From Micrococcaceae bacterium (lineage in GTDB: Bacteria > Actinomycetota > Actinomycetes > Actinomycetales > Micrococcaceae), in NCBI GenBank assembly GCA_025465475.1, contig JAODMR010000097.1, positions 1 through 39,415 on the forward strand: DNA of 39,415 nt, given 5' to 3'. The position numbers and the translations under genes were made by a program. The notes beneath the pieces were generated by a model, which did no database searches, was not told where the DNA came from, and worked only from the letters and a program-made list of their open reading frames with translations. Numbering within the stretch: the stretch's first letter is position 1; every line of letters starts with the position of its first letter. Shown one piece after another: positions 1-9,711 of this stretch.

Positions 1-13
1 ACCGGTCGACCCT

Positions 14-200
14 CGTTGGCCGAGCTTGAAGCCCGTTGGCCGAGTCTGTCGAGACCCCGTTGGCCGAGCCTGAAGCCCGGCCAACGGGGTCTACGCCGCG
101 TAGACACGGCGCCTCGTTCCTCGGCGCCGCGATGCGCGGCTTCCAGACCCCGTTGGTCGAGCGTGTCGAGACCCTGCCCGTTGGTCGAGCTTGTCGAGAC
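14..200. repeat. Cluster of degenerate intergenic repeats
   Basis: At least five direct copies of a roughly 20-22 bp unit are seen, starting near 14, 34, 58, 151 and 180. The best preserved (180-200) reads GTTGGTCGAGCTTGTCGAGA. Copies at 14 and 58 have a variant tail (CTTGAAGCC or CCTGAAGCC). One copy is inverted at 78-92, giving a perfect 15-bp stem with 52-66 around an 11-nt loop. From memory, this 'GGTCTCGACAAGCTCGACCAA' element is a common intergenic repeat in Arthrobacter and relatives. No coding region is supported between 1 and 315. Confidence 0.75.
52..92. terminator. Strong inverted repeat made from two opposed repeat copies
   Basis: Bases 52-66 are the exact reverse complement of 78-92 (15 bp), with an 11-nt loop. 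No T-tract follows on either strand, so termination is only a possibility; it may simply be a repeat-derived hairpin. Smaller hairpins follow at 91-103 (CTAC/GTAG) and 108-128 (GGCGCC/GGCGCC). Confidence 0.4.
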
Positions 201-303
201 CGTGCGTCGTCCGCGGGTTTGATCTCGACGGGCTCGATCCACGGGCTTGATCGCTGGGGTTGACCTTACCTGCTTCGCCAAACGGGGGAGAGGAGGGATG
301 CGC

Positions 304-309
304 TAAAGT
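304..309 (+). promoter_or_regulatory. -10 element of the leuS leader transcript
   Basis: TAAAGT fits the actinobacterial TANNNT -10 pattern and ends 6 nt before the ATG of the leader ORF at 316, so transcription would start at or next to that A (leaderless). No good -35 hexamer is seen at the right distance; TTGACC at 260-265 is too far upstream. Confidence 0.5.
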
Positions 310-315
310 GAAAGG

Positions 316-342
316 ATGAACTTTTCTCTTCTCCTTAGTTAG
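316..342 (+). CDS. Leucine leader peptide of leuS (MNFSLLLS)
   Basis: An eight-codon ORF reads ATG AAC TTT TCT CTT CTC CTT AGT TAG, giving MNFSLLLS with three consecutive Leu codons. The codons are A/T-rich for this genome, whose Leu codons are mostly CTG or CTC. No Shine-Dalgarno precedes it, but a TANNNT box ends 6 nt upstream, so the peptide is probably read from a leaderless mRNA. Leucine leader attenuators upstream of leuS have been predicted in some Streptomyces (established comparative work on actinobacterial amino-acid attenuators). The terminator at 386-411 supports the same arrangement here. Ribosome stalling at 328-336 when Leu-tRNA is short would cover the start of the following hairpin at 342. 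Confidence 0.75.
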   Translation: MNFSLLLS

Positions 343-411
343 CCGCCAAACCAACCGATCGCAGGAGATCGGCGGTGCGGCGGTGGCCCCTTGCCTGGTC
401 GAGGGGCTTTT
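342..411 (+). promoter_or_regulatory. leuS attenuator: leader hairpin plus intrinsic terminator
   Basis: Two structures follow the leader ORF. The first pairs GCCGCC (342-347) with GGCGGT (371-376) and contains an inner CGATC/GATCG stem (356-360 with 367-371, sharing base 371). The second is a terminator: GCCCCT (386-391) pairs with AGGGGC (402-407) around a 10-nt loop, followed by TTTT (408-411). GGCGGT recurs at 379-384, so GCCGCC has two possible partners. I could not identify a convincing antiterminator by eye. The arrangement fits classical ribosome-mediated transcription attenuation of leuS. Confidence 0.65.
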
Positions 412-478
412 GTGTGTCCGGAGCAACAGTGGTCGGGGGCGCCAGCGGTGCAAGCCGTGGAGATGAAGGAAGACATCC

Positions 479-3019
<2,541 letters not shown>

Positions 3020-3059
3020 CATGGGGGCCTGAAGCGCCGGAAGCCAGGAAAGGGAAGTC

Positions 3060-3980
3060 ATGCCCGAGCAGACCGCGGATCCCCGCCGCCTGCTGCAGCG
3101 CCCCCTTTCCGCTGTGTCCGGGGGCGTCGCCGTCGTCACTGACGCTGCGGCGGGCCTGCCGCCGGAATGGCTGGCCGGAATGCCCGACGACGGCCGGCTG
3201 GCCGTGGTGCCGATGCCGGTGATGGTGGGCGAGGACATCCACGGCGAGGCGGGCGAGGACGTCAGCCAGCCGGTGGCTCTGGCTTTGGCGGCCGGCCGGT
3301 CCATCCGCACGTCCCGGCCGTCTCCGCGCCGGTTAGAGGCAACGTACCGCGCGGCGCAGGAGGCGGGCTACTCCGCCATCGTGTCCATCCATCTGTCCGG
3401 AGCGCTCTCCGGGACGGTGGAATCCGCGCGACTGGCTGCCGGGCAGGTCGGTTTGCCCGTGCATGTGCTGGACTCCCGCACTGTGGGGATGGCTCAGGGC
3501 TTCGCCGTGCAGGCAGCCGTTGCTGCCGCCGTTGCAGGTGCAGACGCCGATGACGTCGTGGCCGTGGCGCAGCAACACCTGGACGCAGCCCGCATTCTCT
3601 TTTATGTACCCACGTTGGAGCAGTTACGTCGGGGTGGCAGGATCGGGACCGCTGCGACCTGGCTTGGCACCGTGTTTGCCGTCAAACCGTTGCTGTGCGT
3701 CCGCGACGGGCTGGTTGCGCCGCTGGAACGGGTGCGTACCGCCGCCAAGGCCCTGGCGCGGCTGGAGGAGCTGGCGCGGACCGAACTGGCGGGCAAGGCG
3801 TCCGCCCCGGCCCGGCTGGCGGTGCATCATTTCGGCAATGAGCAGCAGGCGCGGGACGTGGCGGATCGGTTGGCAGCCGGAGCCGGGGAGGCCGTCGATG
3901 TTTCAGTCAGCGCCCTGCCCCCGGTGCTCGCCGCCCATACCGGGCTGGGCGTGCTCGCCGTGGTGATTGGAACGGCCTAA
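3060..3980 (+). CDS. DegV family protein
   Basis: DegV proteins bind fatty acids in a cleft between two alpha/beta domains; in Firmicutes the related FakB proteins present acyl chains to a fatty acid kinase. This 306-residue protein shows the family pattern: an N-terminal VAVVTDAAAGLP strand/loop, then SRPSPRR, the SIHLSGALSGT motif, VLDSRTVGMAQGF, and the C-terminal YVPTLEQLRRGGRIG with KPLLCVRDG. No FakA-like kinase is visible nearby, so its partner is unknown. The ATG is preceded by AGGAAAGGGAAG. It lies 40 bp after leuS and could share its transcript. Confidence 0.9.
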   Translation: MPEQTADPRRLLQRPLSAVSGGVAVVTDAAAGLPPEWLAGMPDDGRLAVVPMPVMVGEDIHGEAGEDVSQPVALALAAGRSIRTSRPSPRRLEATYRAAQEAGYSAIVSIHLSGALSGTVESARLAAGQVGLPVHVLDSRTVGMAQGFAVQAAVAAAVAGADADDVVAVAQQHLDAARILFYVPTLEQLRRGGRIGTAATWLGTVFAVKPLLCVRDGLVAPLERVRTAAKALARLEELARTELAGKASAPARLAVHHFGNEQQARDVADRLAAGAGEAVDVSVSALPPVLAAHTGLGVLAVVIGTA

Positions 3981-4084
3981 GCGGGACGGCGCGGAGGCTC
4001 CGGCTAAGCGGGAGGGCGTGGTGGTCCGCGGCCTAAGCCGGAGGACCGGTTGATCGGAACGCGAAGCCCGATGAGGAGGTTGGT

Positions 4085-4120
4085 GGAGCCGGGCAGTCGG
4101 TGAGACCCCCGCCCGGCTCC
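4085..4120 (+). terminator. Inverted repeat downstream of degV
   Basis: GGAGCCGGGC (4085-4094) is the exact reverse complement of 4111-4120, with a 16-nt loop. The sequence after it (GAACTCC) has no T-run, so efficiency as an intrinsic terminator is doubtful. Confidence 0.4.
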
Positions 4121-4312
4121 GAACTCCTACGATAGGCACCCCGGCGCGTTCTCGCCACCCTTATTCCGATCGCCAATGGCATCTATTGTGTTTCGTTTTG
4201 CCGGCAAGGGGAATGGCGGCACCCATGGACGGGGTACTCCTGCACAGTGGGGGCACGCGGAGGCCCTTTGCACCCGATTTGTCGACATGGCCTGGGCTCC
4301 GTTGGGTTCTCC

Positions 4313-4318
4313 TACCGT
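4313..4318 (+). promoter_or_regulatory. -10 box for leaderless comEA
   Basis: TACCGT (TANNNT) ends 7 nt before the ATG at 4326, placing the transcription start at or next to the start codon. This favours 4326 as the true comEA start over the in-frame ATG at 4176. No clear -35 is seen. Confidence 0.45.
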
Positions 4319-4325
4319 TGACGTC

Positions 4326-5285
4326 ATGGGCAGGCGCAGCAAGATCAGTGGTCCCGCAGCTCCTCTTCCCCTTGCGCGGGTGGAGGGGCTGCTCCAGGAC
4401 GATCCGCAGGGCGAGCCTCGCCAGCGGCCGCTGCTGGCGTTACTGGGCCGGGAGCAGGAGGGGGAACGGGAGCAGGAGGGGGAACGGGAGCAAGCAGGGG
4501 CTCCTGCTGCCAGCATCGGCGGCGTCCGGTGGCGGGTGGCAGGTGGCGCGGTGGTGGCAGTGGTATGCCTTCTTCTTACTGCGGGAGCTGTGCTGTGGTT
4601 GCAGTCGGGGAATCAACAGTTCCTTCCGGTCAGTGTGCAGGAAGTTCCGACACCGGGAGTGACGGTGCCGCCACGTGGTCAGGCAAGCCGGCCGGGAACG
4701 GATCCTCCCGCCGAGCGCTCCGAGGGCCAGACCCCGCCGGGAGACACGGCAACAGAATCCGGAACCGCCGGGGCAGCCGCACCAGGTATTGCCGCTGCTG
4801 CTCCCGTGGAAACCGGGGCACGGATTCAGGTGCATGTGGTGGGCGCCGTGGTGCACCCGGGGCTCTTGGCTCTTCCTAGTGGAAGCCGCGTCCACGACGC
4901 CATCGCGGATGCTGGCGGTCCCACTGCGGACGCGGCGCTCGATGCCGTCAATCTGGCCGCTGTACTGCAGGACGGAGCCCAGTTGGTCGTCCCTACGCAG
5001 GCGTCGGTCGCGGCGGGAACGGTGCCCTCGCCCCCGTCTGGGACGAACACTTCGGTGACCGGGCCCTCGGCGGAAGGGGCGGCCGGACCCCACGCCAAGG
5101 TTAACCTCAACACGGCCACCGCTGCAGAGCTTGAAACCCTGCCACGGGTGGGTCCCGTGCTGGCCGCCAAGATCATCAGTTGGCGGCAGGAACACGGCCA
5201 CTTCACGGCGGTCGAAGAGCTCGACGCAGTGGACGGAGTAGGGCCAAAGCTACTCGAGGCCCTACTGCCGATGGTCACCCTGTGA
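4326..5285 (+). CDS. comEA: ComEA family DNA-binding protein
   Basis: Membrane-anchored DNA receptor that binds incoming double-stranded DNA and passes it to the ComEC channel. The 319-residue form has a charged N-terminus, one membrane segment near residues 71-92 (VAGGAVVAVVCLLLTAGAVL), a low-complexity Pro/Thr/Gly linker, an SLBB-type domain (IQVHVVGAVVHPGLLALPSG) and a C-terminal helix-hairpin-helix domain starting KVNLNTATAAELETLPRVGP. An 18-bp tandem repeat in the N-terminal part encodes EQEGER repeats. Its stop overlaps the comEC start by 4 nt, so the two are translationally coupled. The start is inferred from a -10 box 7 nt upstream. Confidence 0.9.
   Translation: MGRRSKISGPAAPLPLARVEGLLQDDPQGEPRQRPLLALLGREQEGEREQEGEREQAGAPAASIGGVRWRVAGGAVVAVVCLLLTAGAVLWLQSGNQQFLPVSVQEVPTPGVTVPPRGQASRPGTDPPAERSEGQTPPGDTATESGTAGAAAPGIAAAAPVETGARIQVHVVGAVVHPGLLALPSGSRVHDAIADAGGPTADAALDAVNLAAVLQDGAQLVVPTQASVAAGTVPSPPSGTNTSVTGPSAEGAAGPHAKVNLNTATAAELETLPRVGPVLAAKIISWRQEHGHFTAVEELDAVDGVGPKLLEALLPMVTL
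4450..4493 (+). repeat. 18-bp tandem repeat inside comEA
   Basis: The unit GGGAGCAGGAGGGGGAAC occurs twice exactly (4450-4467 and 4468-4485), with 8 bases of a third copy. It encodes the charged REQEGE repeat before the membrane segment. Because 18 is divisible by 3, copy changes would keep the frame. Confidence 0.9.
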
Positions 5286-7150
5286 AGCCCCGAACCAGCC
5301 GATGGCAGCACTTCGTTGATGCCGCCACAGCGACACGTGCCGCTGTGGGCGCTGGCCAGGACGCCATCGGAGGCCGTGACCAAGGCGGCGCCACGGAAAA
5401 CGATGCGGGTAACAGGCATACCCGAACTCCTCTTGCCGGCCCTGCATCCAGGTCTTTGCCTGCAGCGCCTCAGGTGGGGCGGTTTCTGAGCCACCAACAG
5501 GGCCGCTTGTGGGTCGTTTCGGGGCAGCCCTTCCGCGCCACAGGTTTGCCCGGCGTCCGGTGGGACCTGCGGCTACTGCCTGCCGTCACCGCCACGTGGG
5601 CAGCGGCATGGGTGGGGATTGCCCTGGTTCCGGCCGTCTCCCTGCCCGTTGGCCTCTCGATCGCCCTGGCGGCCGTTGCCTGTGGAGTCCTGGCCAGCCA
5701 AAGGGGGCTGCATCAGGCCGTGCACCTGGGGGGAATCCTGTTGGTCGCGACGTTGGCCCTGGTCTGTGCCGCCGGCGCCATCATCAGCGGGTCTGTGCAG
5801 CAACAGGCCCACACCGCGGGCCCCATCGGCCCGGCAATTGCCTCGGGCCAGGACGTGCGAGCCACGATGACGGTGCGCAGCAGTCCGCAGCGCGCGAGCG
5901 GATTTGGGACCGGTGACCGGTACCTGGTGCAGGCAACCCTGACCGAGGCGGCAACGGCGGGTGTCACCTTTCCCGCTGCAACACCAGTCCTCATCCTCGC
6001 CGGAAAGGGGTGGGCATCAGTGCGACCCGGGCAGGAGGTTGGGGCGGCAGGCAAGCTACAGGCATCCGCTGCGGGGTCCCGCGTAGCCGCCCTCTTCCTG
6101 GCCCGCACGGATCCTTTCGACTCCCCTGCAATCCGTAGCGGGAAGGGTGGCCCGGACGCGACCGAACCAGGGTGGCGGGTCCGGTGGCGGTCGGCCGTTT
6201 TAGGCCTGCCGCCAGATGCCGCGGGGTTGCTTCCCGGCATGGTCACGGGTGACCGTTCCGGGCTGCCCCCTGATCTCACAGCTGCCATGAAGACCGCAGG
6301 TTTGACCCACCTCACGGCCGTTTCGGGAGCCAATTGCACGATGGTCCTGGTCGCCCTGACCTACCTGGCCCGATGCTGTCGAACCCCGCGCTGGCTCGCA
6401 GCCGGTTTGGCCGCGGGAGGGCTCGCTGGGTTCGTGGGAATCGTTGGTCCTGATCCCAGCGTGCTGCGGGCTGCCGTGATGGGTTGGCTGGGCGTCTTCG
6501 GCATGGTGGCCGGGCGACCGCGTCGGACGCTGTGCCTGTTGGGTGGCACGGTGCTGGTGCTGCTCGAACAGGACCCCTGGCTGTCGGCCGACGCTGCGTT
6601 CGTTCTCTCAGTCCTGGCGACCATCGGTCTGGTCCTGGTAGCGAGGCCCTGCAGCGACTGGTTGTGCAGTTGGCTTCCGCTATGGTTGGCCCAATCATTG
6701 GCCGTTCCGTTGGCTGCCCAACTCCTCTGCGCCCCGGTGATCGTGCTTCTGCAGCCATATGTCGCCCCCTATGCACTTCCTGCCAATATGGTCGTTTCGC
6801 CGGTGATTGGTCTCGTCACGATTGTCGGAACGTTCGGGCTTGCCTGCGCACTGACCGTCCCATGGCTGGTACCCATGGCTGCCGCAGTGGCGGGTATTGG
6901 CGCGTCATGGGTTGCAATCGTCGCCCGGTTCTTCGCCGGACTGCCGGGGGCTTCGTGGCCTTGGCCTGAAGGTCCGCCCGGAGCCGTGTTGATGGCTGTA
7001 GTCTCGGCCCTCCTGCTCGCCGGCTTTTGGCTGGTGACCAGCCGCCACGAGTCGCCCTTCCTGAGCGGGCGGGGGAGCAGCTTGGGATTGGCGTCGCTGC
7101 GTGGCAAGCTGGAAAGCGTGATGCCCTCCAACCCCACGCCCCCGAGATGA
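5282..7150 (+). CDS. comEC: ComEC/Rec2 family DNA uptake channel
   Basis: Predicted polytopic membrane channel for single-stranded DNA entry. The 622-residue product has an early pair of hydrophobic segments, an OB-like region around EVGAAGKLQASA, and the 'Competence' domain with the hallmark HLTAVSGANCTM followed by many membrane helices. The protein ends shortly after the last hydrophobic segment (AVVSALLLAGFWLV), so the C-terminal metallo-beta-lactamase-like domain of many ComEC proteins is absent; I believe such short forms occur in other actinobacteria. The start GTG at 5282 overlaps the comEA stop (GTGA). The frame is open further upstream, but only as a shadow of comEA. holA follows with an ATGA overlap. 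Confidence 0.9.
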   Translation: MKPRTSRWQHFVDAATATRAAVGAGQDAIGGRDQGGATENDAGNRHTRTPLAGPASRSLPAAPQVGRFLSHQQGRLWVVSGQPFRATGLPGVRWDLRLLPAVTATWAAAWVGIALVPAVSLPVGLSIALAAVACGVLASQRGLHQAVHLGGILLVATLALVCAAGAIISGSVQQQAHTAGPIGPAIASGQDVRATMTVRSSPQRASGFGTGDRYLVQATLTEAATAGVTFPAATPVLILAGKGWASVRPGQEVGAAGKLQASAAGSRVAALFLARTDPFDSPAIRSGKGGPDATEPGWRVRWRSAVLGLPPDAAGLLPGMVTGDRSGLPPDLTAAMKTAGLTHLTAVSGANCTMVLVALTYLARCCRTPRWLAAGLAAGGLAGFVGIVGPDPSVLRAAVMGWLGVFGMVAGRPRRTLCLLGGTVLVLLEQDPWLSADAAFVLSVLATIGLVLVARPCSDWLCSWLPLWLAQSLAVPLAAQLLCAPVIVLLQPYVAPYALPANMVVSPVIGLVTIVGTFGLACALTVPWLVPMAAAVAGIGASWVAIVARFFAGLPGASWPWPEGPPGAVLMAVVSALLLAGFWLVTSRHESPFLSGRGSSLGLASLRGKLESVMPSNPTPPR

Positions 7151-8178
7151 CTCCTCCCGCCGCACGGGGAACAGGACGCGGAGCGGGTTCAGCAGCCGGC
7201 GGCGCCAATCTCACCGGCTGGAGGCACGTGACGCCAGCCCCGCTCATCCTCCTGCAGGGACCGGAGGAATTTCTGGCTGCCCGGGCGCTGCAAATCCTGC
7301 GGGACACGCTGCGGGGGCAGAGCCCCGACCTGGAAGTGACTCGGCTGGATGCCTCGTCGTATGTGGCCGGACAGCTGACCCTGCTGACAAGTCCGTCGCT
7401 GTTCGCCGAACCCAAGCTGCTGGAAGTTTCCGCTGTCGCGTCCATGACCGAAGACTTCCTTACGGATGCCCTCGCCTACGTGGCAGCTCCGGAACCGGAC
7501 GTCGTGGTCGTGCTCCAGCACAGCGGCGGTACCCGCGGCAAGAAGCTGCTGGACGCCATCAAGTCCACCGGCGCCCCAGTGGTGGAATGCCAGCCGCTGA
7601 AGAAGGACGCCGACAAGGGCGACTTCGTAGCCACTGAATTCCGCCAGGCCGGACGTCGGATTGAACCGGCGGCCCTGCGGGCGCTGGTGGCTGCCGTGGG
7701 GTCCAGCCTGGCGGAACTCGCCGCGGCGTGCGGCCAACTGCTGTCCGATGTCGAGGGCACCGTCACCGAGGACATGGTCAGCAGGTACTATGGGGGCCGC
7801 GTTGAGGCCACCGCCTTTCGGGTGGCCGATGCGGCCATCGCCGGCAACGGAGCCGTTGCGTTGTCCTCGTTGCGGCATGCGCTGGCCACCGGAGTGGACC
7901 CGGTGCCGCTGGTGGCAGCACTGGCCATGAAGGTGCGGACCATTGCCAAGGTGCATTCGGCCCGTGGAAACGCTGCCAGCATCGCCAGGGACCTGGGCCT
8001 GCAGGCCTGGCAGGTTGAGCAGGCGCGCCGGGACGCCGGGGCGTGGAGCCCGGAGGGACTGGTCCGGGCCATTCAGGTGCTGGCGGAGGCGGACGCACAG
8101 GTCAAGGGTGAAGCGCGCGACCCCGTCTACGCCGTCGAGAGGGCTGTGACCGTGATAGCGACCGCCACCAGGCGCTAA
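7147..8178 (+). CDS. holA: DNA polymerase III subunit delta
   Basis: Delta subunit of the clamp loader, which opens the beta sliding clamp. The 343-residue product contains the conserved start of the first domain (PLILLQGPEEFLAARAL), the EVTRLDASS region, the loop ending VVVLQHSGGTRGKKLLD, and the C-terminal collar region (KVRTIAKVHSARG, AREDPVYAVERAV-like end). The ATG at 7147 overlaps the comEC stop (ATGA), indicating coupling. A GTG at 7228 is a possible shorter start, since residues 1-27 are Gly/Ala-rich. comEC-holA followed by rpsT is a common actinobacterial order. Confidence 0.93.
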   Translation: MTPPAARGTGRGAGSAAGGANLTGWRHVTPAPLILLQGPEEFLAARALQILRDTLRGQSPDLEVTRLDASSYVAGQLTLLTSPSLFAEPKLLEVSAVASMTEDFLTDALAYVAAPEPDVVVVLQHSGGTRGKKLLDAIKSTGAPVVECQPLKKDADKGDFVATEFRQAGRRIEPAALRALVAAVGSSLAELAAACGQLLSDVEGTVTEDMVSRYYGGRVEATAFRVADAAIAGNGAVALSSLRHALATGVDPVPLVAALAMKVRTIAKVHSARGNAASIARDLGLQAWQVEQARRDAGAWSPEGLVRAIQVLAEADAQVKGEARDPVYAVERAVTVIATATRR

Positions 8179-8273
8179 GTAGCTGGAGGCAGGGATATAG
8201 GCAGGGCAAGTAAGAACGACGCCGGATGGAGCTTCCGCTGCCCTCCGGGTGGCGGTCTTTACCCCGGACACAC

Positions 8274-8305
8274 GAATGGCCGGTACCCGCAGGTACCGGC
8301 CATTC
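8274..8305. terminator. Terminator hairpin between convergent holA and rpsT
   Basis: A perfect 14-bp inverted repeat (8274-8287 with 8292-8305) closes on a CGCA tetraloop. It lies between the convergent holA and rpsT genes and could serve both. Neither side has a strong T-tract. Confidence 0.7.
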
Positions 8306-8361
8306 GCTGTCTACCGGAGCTGTCAATTCTCCGACATCAAAAACAGGAGAAGCGGCTCTCT

Positions 8362-8622
8362 TTAGAGGGCGTTGACCCTCTTGGAGATGCCCGACTTGCG
8401 GTTGGCAGCGTTGTTGGCGTGGATCACGCCTTTGCTGACAGCCTTGTCAAGCTTGCGGCTGGCCGTTTTGAGAGCAACGGTCGCAGCGTCCTTGTTGGAG
8501 GACTCGACGGCGGTGATGACGGCGCGGATAGCGCTCTTCACCTCCGACTTCACCGAGTTGTTGCGCTGGCGTGCCTTCTCGTTGGTGAGAATGCGCTTCT
8601 TCTGGGACTTGATATTAGCCAC
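8362..8622 (-). CDS. rpsT: 30S ribosomal protein S20
   Basis: Small 30S protein binding 16S rRNA early in assembly. The 86 residues are basic and helix-rich and show the family start [20 protein letters not shown], then [11 protein letters not shown] and the C-terminal [19 protein letters not shown]. Translation starts at GTG 8622, preceded by a weak AAAAAGAGAG Shine-Dalgarno. Convergent with holA and separated from it by a strong hairpin. A -10-like TAATGT at 8771-8766 would give a leader of about 135 nt, long enough for autoregulatory structure, though none is obvious. Confidence 0.98.
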   Translation of the reverse strand: MANIKSQKKRILTNEKARQRNNSVKSEVKSAIRAVITAVESSNKDAATVALKTASRKLDKAVSKGVIHANNAANRKSGISKRVNAL

Positions 8623-8765
8623 GTGTGAACTCTCTTTTTTAAAGCGGACTTCGGTCGTAGAGGGTGTGGATCAGCCATTGACAGCGGCGTGGGGATGCTC
8701 GAAAACGGTGAACGTCCGGCTGAACCGTTGCACCCGCCGACCTGCACGGGCGCACACAAGTGACT

Positions 8766-8771
8766 ACATTA
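8766..8771 (-). promoter_or_regulatory. Possible -10 element of rpsT
   Basis: TAATGT on the minus strand (reverse complement of ACATTA) lies between the PemK-like gene and rpsT and is the best TANNNT match there. No good -35 was found at 16-18 nt. Confidence 0.35.
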
Positions 8772-8810
8772 CCAGATGCCGGACAGTTGAGGTGTGAGCC
8801 CTACCTACGC

Positions 8811-9551
8811 TTAGCTCCAACCGTGCCTGCCGCGCAGGCCCGCCGCCACCCGTTCGAACCGGGCGGCGTCCAGCACCGACCCTTCCCGACGGATGTCACG
8901 GGGATCCAGCTGCAGGATGCGGTCCAGCTTCGCCTCGCTGGGCCTGCCCCGGGAGTCCCAGTCCCCGGCCCCCAAATCCACGTAGTCCTCGTCGCCGCGC
9001 CGAACGGAGCCGTGGTCCTTGCTGGTCAGCATCAACCCGAGCAACCTCGTACCCGTGGAGCCGATCAACAGCACCGGCCGGTCCTTGCCCTGGCTGAAGT
9101 CCTCTTCGAAAGGAACCCAGGTCCAGACGATCTCCCCGGGATCCGGCTGACCGTCGGGATCGGGCGAGTATCGGACCACGCCCGTGCCTACGTAATCCCC
9201 CGGGTAGGGAGAGGACAACCCAGCGGGAGCCGGCGAGGAAGCCTTGCCTGCCCCCTGGCTGTGCCGCCGGCCGGTTGCCTGTTCGGCAGTCGGCCCAGTC
9301 GCTGCACGTCGACCCGTGCGGGTGGCGGTGGTCGGGCGGGAGGCAGGCGTGGTGCCGGAGGCAGGGGTCGGACGCGTGGCGGGGGCAGGGACGGTGCGGG
9401 TGCCGTTGGAACGGGGAGTGTTTGAACGGGGAGTACGGCCGCCGGACGAACCCCGCGAGGGGGTGCCGCTGGCAGGATCGCTGGCGCTGCGTGACAGAAC
9501 GTCGACGGCGGTGCGCAGGACACGGATCAGGGTGGGAAGACGGAAAGCCAT
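8811..9551 (-). CDS. PemK/MazF-like protein with long disordered N-terminus
   Basis: 246 residues. The C-terminal half resembles the PemK/MazF endoribonuclease-toxin fold: PGEIVWTWVPFEED, then GKDRPVLLIG, LLGLMLTSKDH, a serine/aspartate-rich loop, and LDRILQLDPRDIRREGSVLD. The first ~25 residues could form an amphipathic helix; residues ~25-115 are Ser/Thr/Pro/Arg-rich and probably disordered. No small antitoxin ORF is seen on either side, since rpsT follows and lepA is divergent. Such solitary genes next to lepA occur in Arthrobacter relatives as I recall them. Toxicity is not shown; it may be a domesticated RNase. The ATG at 9551 lies 6 nt after a -10 box. Confidence 0.75.
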   Translation of the reverse strand: MAFRLPTLIRVLRTAVDVLSRSASDPASGTPSRGSSGGRTPRSNTPRSNGTRTVPAPATRPTPASGTTPASRPTTATRTGRRAATGPTAEQATGRRHSQGAGKASSPAPAGLSSPYPGDYVGTGVVRYSPDPDGQPDPGEIVWTWVPFEEDFSQGKDRPVLLIGSTGTRLLGLMLTSKDHGSVRRGDEDYVDLGAGDWDSRGRPSEAKLDRILQLDPRDIRREGSVLDAARFERVAAGLRGRHGWS

Positions 9552-9557
9552 GGCACC

Positions 9558-9563
9558 ACGTTA
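9558..9563 (-). promoter_or_regulatory. -10 box for leaderless PemK-like gene
   Basis: Minus-strand TAACGT ends exactly 6 nt before the ATG at 9551, predicting a transcript beginning at the start codon. No Shine-Dalgarno is present. No convincing -35. Confidence 0.5.
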
Positions 9564-9711
9564 GTCCCGGGTCCCGTCCGGAGTGCGCGTTCTGAACCCG
9601 GGACGTGGGAGACTAGGAGGGCCGGAGCGTCCCCAGGGAAACCGGCGGCCAGGCCGCGCGCTGCCCTGCAGCTGCGCCGCCTCCCCATTCGTACGACAGT
9701 AAGGAATCCGC

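Larger units (their letters stand above)
3981..4325. other. Intergenic region between degV and comEA
   Basis: No convincing gene. Short related segments containing TAAGCGGGA and CCTAAGCCGGAGG repeat imperfectly near 3978-4045. A 10-bp perfect inverted repeat (4085-4094 with 4111-4120, 16-nt loop) may terminate degV, although no T-tract follows. The stretch 4150-4205 is locally less GC-rich. An open frame runs from 4176 into comEA, but a likely comEA promoter overlaps its end. Confidence 0.6.

Noticed and set aside
260-265. TTGACC as a -35 for leuS
   Set aside because: It lies 38 nt from the TAAAGT -10, and no other -10 is at the right distance.
342-411. T-box riboswitch upstream of leuS
   Set aside because: No T-box core motif or specifier stem-loop is recognisable; a leader peptide and terminator explain the region better.
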